Positions 1 to 6,087 of a stretch of 64,000 nt of DNA are shown one piece after another. Made by a program: the position numbers and the translations under genes. A model generated the notes under the pieces. It was not told where the DNA came from. It did no database searches and was given only the letters and a program-made list of their open reading frames with translations. How positions within the stretch are numbered: position 1 is the stretch's first letter; each line of letters begins with the position of its first letter. The DNA comes from a bacterium. Its GTDB lineage: Bacteria; Sysuimicrobiota; Sysuimicrobiia; Sysuimicrobiales; Segetimicrobiaceae. Location of the stretch: NCBI GenBank assembly GCA_035308905.1, contig DATGFS010000050.1, forward strand, positions 1-64,000, in the 5' to 3' direction.

Positions 1-516
1 GCCGGCGGCGGCCACCGGCGCCGCGACCGCGAACCCCTCCGTAACGTTGTGCAGCCCAAATCCCACGATGAGCACGATCGCGAACCCGATCGCGCCGGTG
101 GAGGCGGCTTGGCCGATGGCGAGGCCCTCAGAAAAATTGTGAAGACCGAGCCCCGTCGCGACCAGCAGCGTCAGTTGGTAAGCGCGCGGCATGCCCGGGG
201 ATGACCGCCGGTGGGCGGCGGCGGCGAACGTAACCAGGCCGACCAGGCCGAAGACCAGTCCCAGCACGAGCATGAACACAAGGGAGCCGAAGGTGCTCCA
301 ATGGCCGGATTTCATGGCCGCCTTGAGCGCCCCGTCGATCGGCTCCTGGGCCTTCGAGAGAATGTCCCACACGAGGAAGAGCAGCACCCCGATTGCGACG
401 GCGTTCAACAGATTTTGGAGCGTCTTCGTCCGCGGCCCCAGCCGGGCGACCGGCAGTCCCAAATAGATGGTAAACCCGGCCAAAGCCCCGAGCGCGGTCG
501 TCTGCCAGATTGTCAT
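1..516 (-). CDS. ZIP-family divalent metal transporter (3' end beyond window)
   Basis: This inner-membrane importer probably carries zinc or a related divalent metal. The 172 visible residues read from an ATG at 516 contain several hydrophobic segments. They carry the paired ZIP metal-site motifs H126-N127-x2-E130-G and H156-N157-x2-E160-G in two consecutive membrane helices, the signature of the binuclear transport site. The family is usually 240-300 aa, so about a third of the protein lies outside the window. It diverges from a Fur-family regulator across a 230-nt gap with palindromes, so metal-responsive control is likely. The substrate cannot be fixed from sequence. Confidence 0.88.
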   Translation of the reverse strand, partial: MTIWQTTALGALAGFTIYLGLPVARLGPRTKTLQNLLNAVAIGVLLFLVWDILSKAQEPIDGALKAAMKSGHWSTFGSLVFMLVLGLVFGLVGLVTFAAAAHRRSSPGMPRAYQLTLLVATGLGLHNFSEGLAIGQAASTGAIGFAIVLIVGFGLHNVTEGFAVAAPVAAAG

Positions 517-572
517 CCTCGTTTACCCCCCCCAAAGCGAGCATGTTACGACGCGTATGCGTATGCTCGTGG

Positions 573-600
573 CGTCGGCGCCGACGATCGCATGTGCGAT
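573..600. promoter_or_regulatory. Two abutting palindromes between ZIP transporter and Fur regulator (candidate operators)
   Basis: Positions 573-586 form a perfect 14-bp palindrome (CGTCGGCGCCGACG). Directly after it, 587-600 is a second inverted repeat with arms ATCGCA and TGCGAT around a TG spacer. They lie 57-84 nt upstream of the ZIP start and just upstream of a possible promoter for the regulator, where a metalloregulator operator would be expected. Neither closely matches the AT-rich classical Fur or Zur consensus, so the role is inferred. Confidence 0.35.
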
Positions 601-606
601 ATTGGC

Positions 607-635
607 TTGCCGAGCAGATTCTAGAGTGCTATGGT
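607..635 (+). promoter_or_regulatory. Putative sigma-70-type promoter for the Fur-family gene
   Basis: A TTGCCG hexamer at 607-612 is followed after exactly 17 nt by TATGGT at 630-635. It points to the regulator at 747 and sits immediately downstream of two palindromes, so a repressor bound there could control it. The call rests on two imperfect hexamers at ideal spacing. Confidence 0.35.
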
Positions 636-746
636 CAGGAATAGCCGTCAAGAGCGGCACGAGCGATGCGACCGCCAGGCCTTGCAGCGCACGGCGCCGC
701 GGGAATCGCCAACCTCTAGTCCTCGTAAAAAGGTGGCAACTTCAGG

Positions 747-1175
747 GTGGGAAGGTTTTCGACAAGCCAGGCGGTGGCCGCCTTCCGAGCGCAGGACCGC
801 AACATCACGGCCCAACGGATGGCCGTGTTCCAGGCGCTCGAGCGGGCCGAGGGCCATCCCACGGCGGAAGGGCTTCACGGCCGCATCCGGCGTACCGTGC
901 CGGGCCTCGCGCTGAAGACGGTCTATGCGATTCTGCACGAACTGGCGGAACTGCGTCTGGTCGCGCCTCTCCCTCTTCCCGGAGGGGCGACGCACTGGGA
1001 GCAGAACACAACTCCCCACGGCCACCTCGTCTGCGACGTCTGCCGGCGGGTGGTGGATCTGCCGGTGGATCCCACAGTGCTGATGCCTCTCGTCCGGCAG
1101 GCCGCCCGCGGCTTCGACGCGCGAGGCGCGTCGCTGATCGTGCACGGACGGTGTGAGCGGTGCGCAGCGACTTGA
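747..1175 (+). CDS. Fur-family metalloregulator (PerR/Zur-like)
   Basis: This 142-aa transcriptional regulator has an N-terminal winged helix (roughly residues 10-80) and a C-terminal dimerisation/metal domain. Two CxxC pairs, C96/C99 and C136/C139, form the structural zinc site typical of PerR and Zur rather than minimal Fur proteins. A His-rich stretch near residues 88-93 would supply regulatory-metal ligands. The GTG start at 747 follows an AAGGTGG-like ribosome-binding sequence. Divergence from a ZIP transporter favours a zinc-type regulator, but the sensed metal or peroxide response cannot be settled by eye. Confidence 0.85.
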   Translation: MGRFSTSQAVAAFRAQDRNITAQRMAVFQALERAEGHPTAEGLHGRIRRTVPGLALKTVYAILHELAELRLVAPLPLPGGATHWEQNTTPHGHLVCDVCRRVVDLPVDPTVLMPLVRQAARGFDARGASLIVHGRCERCAAT

Positions 1176-2215
1176 CCGCCGCCCGCACGTCCCCCCTCAC
1201 CCGCCGGGCGTTCCTACAACGGGCCGGGGCCGCCGCGGGCCTCGCCGCCCTCGGATCACCTGCGCTCCCACGATCACCGGCCGATGCCGCCCCGCCTTCG
1301 ACCGCCCGCGACGCGACGTCGAAGCCGAGGCTCGTGGCCTTCATCGCGAACAGTCTCAGCGACACCGTGACGCTCGCGGATGGGCAGTCCCTGGAACCGT
1401 TCGGGACGCTGCGCGTGGGGCGCGAGCCGCACAAATTCCACCGGAGCCTCCAGGGCGGCTCCGTCTACAGCTGCAACACCACGAGCAACGAGATGATCGA
1501 GATCGACCTTCGTACGCTGCGGCCGGTCCGGCGCATCCCGATCCTCGACCCCTACAACATCACGTTCACGGCGGACGGCCGCCATCTCTACAAGGTGGCC
1601 TTCCGCTACACGTTCGTCGAGATCCATGACGCGCGTACGTTTCGCCGCGTCAAACGGATCGAGACGGGCCGCCGGCCGAGTCACTTCGCGCTGAGCGATG
1701 ATCGTGGCTGGTACGTCAACGCGAACCAGTATTCGAACGTTGTGACCGTGATTGACACCCGCAGCATGACCCTGATCCACCGCCTCCCGGTCGATCCGCT
1801 GCCGGCGGGAGTGGCGCTGTCGCCGGATGCGCGGCATCTTTTCGTCGCGAGCGGCGGCGCCGGGACCGTCACCGTGTTCGCGACCGACGAGTGGAAACTC
1901 ACAAAACGCGTTCACAGCGGCAAGGACGCGCACGAGATGATCATGACGCGCGACGGCCGCACGATCTACGTCACGAACCGGGCCGAAGATACAGTCAGCG
2001 CCTTCGACGTGCCGCATCAGCGGGTGGCGGCGAAGTTCCACGTTCCCGGGGGCCCCGATATGCCGACGCTGAGCCCCGACGAGTCGCGGTTGTGGGTGTC
2101 GGGACGGTACGGCGACACGGCCACGGTGATCGACACCCGCACCCTGCGCATCCTCAACACCTTTCCCACCGGGCGTTCTCCCCACGGAGTGTTCCTGACC
2201 CGCACGCCTGCGTAA
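1160..2215 (+). CDS. Tat-exported YVTN/YncE-type beta-propeller protein
   Basis: This 351-aa protein starts at GTG 1160, overlapping the end of the upstream regulator by 16 nt. The N-terminus has a twin-arginine signal (TRRAF, residues 14-18, then an Ala/Gly/Leu stretch), so a folded protein is exported. The rest is a series of about 40-residue repeats with motifs such as VIDTRT and ALSPDARHLFVA, the seven-blade YVTN/lactonase-like propeller. Position behind a Fur-family regulator suggests metal-linked control, as reported for some YncE-type genes; no enzymatic residues are evident. A TTG at 1172 is an alternative start. Confidence 0.8.
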   Translation: MRSDLTAARTSPLTRRAFLQRAGAAAGLAALGSPALPRSPADAAPPSTARDATSKPRLVAFIANSLSDTVTLADGQSLEPFGTLRVGREPHKFHRSLQGGSVYSCNTTSNEMIEIDLRTLRPVRRIPILDPYNITFTADGRHLYKVAFRYTFVEIHDARTFRRVKRIETGRRPSHFALSDDRGWYVNANQYSNVVTVIDTRSMTLIHRLPVDPLPAGVALSPDARHLFVASGGAGTVTVFATDEWKLTKRVHSGKDAHEMIMTRDGRTIYVTNRAEDTVSAFDVPHQRVAAKFHVPGGPDMPTLSPDESRLWVSGRYGDTATVIDTRTLRILNTFPTGRSPHGVFLTRTPA

Positions 2216-2374
2216 CGCGCACGGCGCCGTGATCCGGCAGCCGCCCTACCCGCAATCCAGCCAGGGCCCGATAACAGACCGCGCGCACGCCGCCTAGAGT
2301 GATACCCGTGGGAGTATAGCGGCGTGCGAGCGCACCCGCCAATCGGCCGCCCCCGCGGCGGCGAGGTGAGCGCG

Positions 2375-2833
2375 ATGCAGATGCACGTGCAGGCGCAGTG
2401 GACGTCCGGAATGCGGTTTGAGGGCGCCAACGCAGACGGGCTCCGCGCTGTGATGGACGCCGATCCTCAGCACGGCGGCACCGCCGGCGGACCGTCGCCG
2501 ATGGAGACGCTGATGCTGGCCCTGGCCGGCTGCACCGGCATGGACGTCATCCCGATTCTTCAGAAAATGCGCGCGCCCGTCGATCGGTTCACGATCGAGG
2601 TGACGGCGGATCGAGCCGGCACGCATCCCAAAGTGCTGACCGCGATCCATCTGCGGTATGTGGCCGCGGGACCCGGGCTCCGGGTCGACCAGGTGGAGAA
2701 AGCGGTCGCCCTCTCCCAAGACACATACTGCTCGGTGTCCGCGATGCTGCGTAAGGCCGCTCCGGTCACGTATGACACGACGGTCATTGACACCCACGCC
2801 GAGCAACCGAGCCTCGCCGCTCCGGCGCGATAG
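2375..2833 (+). CDS. OsmC-family peroxiredoxin-like protein (cysteine form)
   Basis: This 152-aa OsmC/Ohr-fold protein is expected to reduce organic hydroperoxides or handle reactive sulfur in the cytoplasm. The first redox cysteine C53 sits in the helix motif LALAGCTGMD and the second, C119, in the later helix (DTYCSVS), matching the family's two-cysteine centre. ATG 2375 is chosen because GAGGTGAG precedes it; an upstream GTG would add 17 residues unlike the family. It is followed 19 nt later by a CsoR/CstR-type sensor, which may regulate it. A second family member at 19346-19807 has UGA in the equivalent cysteine position. Confidence 0.88.
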   Translation: MQMHVQAQWTSGMRFEGANADGLRAVMDADPQHGGTAGGPSPMETLMLALAGCTGMDVIPILQKMRAPVDRFTIEVTADRAGTHPKVLTAIHLRYVAAGPGLRVDQVEKAVALSQDTYCSVSAMLRKAAPVTYDTTVIDTHAEQPSLAAPAR

Positions 2834-2852
2834 CGAACGACGGGTGGCCCGC

Positions 2853-3137
2853 ATGCCCGCAACGTTGCGGCTGGACAAGGACGTCGAAACGGCGATCCAG
2901 ACCCGGCTCCGGCGAATCGAAGGCCAAGTGGCCGGGCTGCAGCGGATGCTGGAAACCGGGCGGGATTGCGCCGAGATCGCGCAGCAAGTCGCGGCGGCCC
3001 GCGCCGCGCTCGATCGCGTGGCCATCGATCTGGTCGCGGCGGGCCTCGAACGTTGCCTCCGCATGGAGCTGAATGGGCAGCCGCAGGCCGCGGCGACCCT
3101 CAACAAACTGAAGAAGACCTTCTTGATGCTCAAATAA
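2853..3137 (+). CDS. CsoR/FrmR/CstR-family transcriptional repressor, CstR-like residues
   Basis: This 94-aa all-helical DNA-binding repressor belongs to the DUF156 family. Family ligand positions can be aligned: C39 (CsoR Cys36) and C68 (CsoR Cys65) are kept with the exact 29-residue spacing, but the copper-ligand His61 position is G64 and the protein contains no histidine. In characterised members this Cys-nonHis-Cys pattern is that of CstR, a persulfide sensor, rather than a copper sensor. The adjacent OsmC peroxidase fits a redox/sulfur role. ATG 2853 is used; an in-frame GTG at 2844 would add three residues. Confidence 0.85.
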   Translation: MPATLRLDKDVETAIQTRLRRIEGQVAGLQRMLETGRDCAEIAQQVAAARAALDRVAIDLVAAGLERCLRMELNGQPQAAATLNKLKKTFLMLK

Positions 3138-3236
3138 AGTCCGGCGCACGCCGTATGCCAAATCGAGCACCCGGCCGATAGGCCCGGCCCTCTCCGCCGG
3201 GTACGCTGGGCTGGGATTGACGGGAGGGGATGCACA

Positions 3237-3752
3237 ATGGATACTCCGCTGACTGGGCCTGTGGTGCTCGTACCGACCGATCTATCGCAGGCGTCCGTCG
3301 GTGCCGCGACGTACGCCGCCGATCTTGCGCGCCGGCTGGGCGGCACGCTCGTGCTGCTGAGAGTGCTTCTGCCGCGCGAGGTCGAGGAGGGCCTGGATCA
3401 GGGCAAATTCGTCGACCAGCAAATGGACGAAGGCCGCGTGTACCTGCGCTGGTGGTTCACCACATTCGTGCCGGCGGAGGCGCGGCGGACGGTCCAGCTC
3501 CACGAATTCGTCGCCGTCGGCCATCCCGAGGATGAGATCCCCGCGGTCGCCGAGACGCTGAAGGCCGCCATGGTGGTCATGGCGACCCACGCCCGGGCCG
3601 GATTCCGGCGGGCCGTGCTCGGCAGCGTGGCCGAGGCCGTGGTGCGCCATTCGCCGTGCCCGGTCATGATGTTGCGCGGCGCCCCGCAGACCTGGGCCGT
3701 CGCGACGCCCCAGACGGCGCGCGACCGGCTGGCCGCGGCAAAAGCTTCGTAG
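3237..3752 (+). CDS. Universal stress protein (UspA family)
   Basis: This 171-aa cytoplasmic single-domain Usp has the characteristic first strand with VLVPTDLS near residue 10 and the C-terminal nucleotide-loop pattern. The latter, roughly residues 118-145, reads MATHARAGFRRAVLGSVAE then HSPCPVM, matching the ATP-binding G-x2-G-x9-G-S/T-type loop. ATG 3237 follows GGGAGGGG. It is 18 nt upstream of a CBS-BON gene and starts a stress/energy cluster, consistent with adenosine-nucleotide sensing in both proteins. Confidence 0.88.
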   Translation: MDTPLTGPVVLVPTDLSQASVGAATYAADLARRLGGTLVLLRVLLPREVEEGLDQGKFVDQQMDEGRVYLRWWFTTFVPAEARRTVQLHEFVAVGHPEDEIPAVAETLKAAMVVMATHARAGFRRAVLGSVAEAVVRHSPCPVMMLRGAPQTWAVATPQTARDRLAAAKAS

Positions 3753-3770
3753 CGGGAAAGGAGACCGTCG

Positions 3771-4460
3771 ATGCGCGCGCGCGAGTTGATGAGCACCCCG
3801 GTTGTCACGGTGCACCCGGAGGCGTCGCTCAAAGAGCTGGCGGAACTGATGGTGGCGCACAGCATCAGCGGCGTACCCGTCGTCGACCGCGGCGGCGCGC
3901 TGCTGGGTGTCGTATCCGAGTCGGACGTGATGGAGAAGATCGAGGGGGCCATCGCGGACGAGGCCGAAGCCGGGCTCCCCCGCCTCCTGACGGTGCTGGC
4001 CAAGGCGCTGGACGGCTCGCCGAAGACCACCGCGAGGTCGGTGGCCGACTTGATGACGACGCGCGTGGTGAGCGCGGGTCCCGACGCGACCGTGCAGGAG
4101 CTCGTGCACCTGATGATTACCTACGACGTCAATCGGATTCCGATCGTCGAGGCGGGACGGCTCGAGGGCATCGTGACCCGCGCCGACATTCTGCGCACGC
4201 TGGTCCGGCCCGACGCGGCCATCGCAACCGACCTTCGCTGGCGGATCGCGCACGAGCTGTGGATCAATCCGGACGCGCTCGAAATCTCCTGCCGCGGCGG
4301 CGTGGTGACGCTGGCCGGAGTCGTGGACACGCACGCGGATGCCGAACTGGTCCGGCGGTGGGCCGCCAGGACGGAAGGCGTGGTCGGCGTCGATGACCGG
4401 GATCTTCGGTACGCGCTCGACGAGCGCCGGATTCCGGTTCGCACCGACAGCCTGCGCTGA
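3771..4460 (+). CDS. CBS-pair plus BON-domain protein (copy 1)
   Basis: This 229-aa protein has two CBS motifs, roughly residues 1-60 (RELMSTPVVTV) and 85-145 (DLMTTRVVSA), with GVVSESD and GIVTRADIL signatures. A C-terminal BON domain (about 155-220) contains GGVVTLAGVVDTHAD. CBS pairs normally bind adenosine nucleotides; BON domains bind membranes or osmotic-shock-related surfaces. GGAAAGGAG precedes the ATG. A paralogue of identical length and architecture lies at 5389-6078, with a response regulator between the two. The effector it controls is unknown. Confidence 0.88.
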   Translation: MRARELMSTPVVTVHPEASLKELAELMVAHSISGVPVVDRGGALLGVVSESDVMEKIEGAIADEAEAGLPRLLTVLAKALDGSPKTTARSVADLMTTRVVSAGPDATVQELVHLMITYDVNRIPIVEAGRLEGIVTRADILRTLVRPDAAIATDLRWRIAHELWINPDALEISCRGGVVTLAGVVDTHADAELVRRWAARTEGVVGVDDRDLRYALDERRIPVRTDSLR

Positions 4461-4486
4461 CGGGAAACCGGTTCGAGACCTGAGGT

Positions 4487-4523
4487 GCGATCAGGCGCCC
4501 GCCCGATGCGGGCGCCTGATCGC
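4487..4523 (+). terminator. 16-bp perfect stem-loop after CBS-BON gene
   Basis: Positions 4487-4502 pair perfectly with 4508-4523 around the 5-nt loop CCGAT, giving a 16-bp GC-rich stem centred on CAGGCGCCCGC. It begins 26 nt after the CBS-BON stop and ends 43 nt before the response-regulator ATG. No U-run follows, so it is either a U-less terminator or a transcript-stabilising/regulatory structure in the response-regulator leader. Confidence 0.6.
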
Positions 4524-4566
4524 GTTGATAGGCTGGGCGGAAATACGCGAAGAGGCGGCTGCAGCC

Positions 4567-5277
4567 ATGGTACAATCGGGCAAGCGAACCGACGACGAGG
4601 TGCCTCCTGTGCCGGCCCCGGCCCGCGGCAAGATCCGAGTGCTCTTGGCCGACGACCACGCGATCGTCCGCCAGGGCGTCAAGATGATCCTGAGCAACGA
4701 GCCGGACATCGATGTCGTCGGCGAGGCCGAGGACGGGCTCGAGGCCGTCGAGATGGCGAAGAAGCTCAAGCCCGACGTCGCGGTCCTCGACATCAGCATG
4801 CCGGGCATCAACGGGATCGAGGCGACGCGCCAGATCAAGGCCGCGCTGCCGAACGCACACACGCTCGCGCTCACGATGCACGACGACGACACCTACGTGT
4901 TCCAGCTCCTCAAGGCCGGCGGCTCCGGGTACGTGCTCAAGCGCGCCGCGGCGACCGATCTCGTGCAGGCCATTCACGCCGTGCGGCGCGGCGAGGCGTT
5001 CCTCTATCCCTCCGTCGCGAAGGCGGTCGTCGCGGACTACCTGAAGCGGCTGGAGAGCGGCGAAGGCCGCGAACACTACGACGGCCTGACGGAGCGGGAG
5101 CGGGAAATCCTCACCCTCGTCGCCGAAGGCGCCACCAACCAGGAAATCTCGCAGAAGCTGTTCATCAGCGTCAAGACCGTGCAGACACACCGCACCCACA
5201 TCATGGAAAAGCTGAACCTGCACGACCGGACGATGCTCGTCCGGTACGCGATTCGCAAGGGGCTCATCGAAGCCTGA
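4567..5277 (+). CDS. NarL/FixJ-family response regulator (orphan)
   Basis: This 236-aa two-domain regulator has a receiver domain (about residues 20-135) with acidic pair DD in VLLADDHAIVRQG. The phospho-acceptor Asp lies in VLDISMPG, Thr in LALTMHD and Lys in YVLKRAA. A C-terminal LuxR-type helix-turn-helix (LTEREREILTLVAEGATNQEI) ends the protein. ATG 4567 is chosen because the upstream in-frame sequence crosses the stem-loop. No histidine kinase gene is in the window, so the partner is elsewhere. Lying between two CBS-BON genes, behind a Usp gene, recalls DosR-type dormancy or stress regulons, an inference only. Confidence 0.9.
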   Translation: MVQSGKRTDDEVPPVPAPARGKIRVLLADDHAIVRQGVKMILSNEPDIDVVGEAEDGLEAVEMAKKLKPDVAVLDISMPGINGIEATRQIKAALPNAHTLALTMHDDDTYVFQLLKAGGSGYVLKRAAATDLVQAIHAVRRGEAFLYPSVAKAVVADYLKRLESGEGREHYDGLTEREREILTLVAEGATNQEISQKLFISVKTVQTHRTHIMEKLNLHDRTMLVRYAIRKGLIEA

Positions 5278-5388
5278 CGCCGCCGTCGGTTCGCCGCCCG
5301 ACCCTCGGTTCATGCGCCCGCCCGATGGGCCGCCCGCCGGTCGCATGCGATACTCTTCCTGAAGGGCACGTTCCCAGGGAGGGCGCCG

Positions 5389-6078
5389 ATGCGGCACGTC
5401 ACGGCCCGTGAGATCATGTCGAGTCCGGTGGTCACCGCGCGTCCGGAGATGCCGGTGCGGCAGATCGTCGAGTTGATGCTCCGGTCCCGGATCAGCGGCC
5501 TGCCGGTCGTGGACGACGATCAGCGGGTGCTCGGCGTCGTCACGGAAGCCGACCTGCTCGAGAAGGAAGACCGGCCGTCGCCGCAGCCCCCGCTTCTCTC
5601 GTGGCACAGCCGCTCGCTTCGGCTCGAGCGGATGCTGGGCCGGTACCGCAAGGCGACCGGTACGGTCGCGCGCGACGTCATGACCGAGAATATCATCACG
5701 GCCGCCGAAGAGGCGACCGTCCAGGAACTGGCGCACCTCATGCTGCGGCACCGCATCAACCGGATTCTCATTGTATCGAGGGGCCGGCTCGCCGGGATCG
5801 TGACGCGGGCGGATGTCTTGAAGGTCTTCCTGCGCAGCGATGACAGCATCGTGCAGACGATCCGCGAGACGCTTGCCCGTGAGCTCTACATCGATCCGGG
5901 CACCCTCGCCGTGAAGTGCGCCGACGGCATCGTCACGGTCGCGGGCACGGTGGACCGGCACAGCGATTGGGCGCTCGTGGTCAAGTGGATCCGCGCGGTG
6001 GACGGCGTGGTGGCCGTGCGCGCGGACGACCTCGCCTACCGTATCGACGACCTCGCGCTCGGCAGGGTCGCCTTCTAG
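5389..6078 (+). CDS. CBS-pair plus BON-domain protein (copy 2)
   Basis: This 229-aa paralogue of 3771-4460 has the same order: CBS1 (REIMSSPVVTA), CBS2 (DVMTENIITA) with GVVTEADLL and GIVTRADVL, then BON (DGIVTVAGTVDRHSD). GGGAGG lies 6 nt before the ATG. It ends 9 nt before the acyl-CoA synthetase fusion gene and is probably cotranscribed with it, suggesting that adenylate charge sensed by CBS is linked to ATP-yielding CoA-thioester metabolism. Confidence 0.88.
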   Translation: MRHVTAREIMSSPVVTARPEMPVRQIVELMLRSRISGLPVVDDDQRVLGVVTEADLLEKEDRPSPQPPLLSWHSRSLRLERMLGRYRKATGTVARDVMTENIITAAEEATVQELAHLMLRHRINRILIVSRGRLAGIVTRADVLKVFLRSDDSIVQTIRETLARELYIDPGTLAVKCADGIVTVAGTVDRHSDWALVVKWIRAVDGVVAVRADDLAYRIDDLALGRVAF

Positions 6079-6087
6079 GACCGGCCG

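Noticed and set aside
128-544. 138-codon minus-strand frame overlapping the ZIP transporter
   Set aside because: The ZIP frame from 516 shows membrane helices and both HN..EG motifs; this alternative frame has none.
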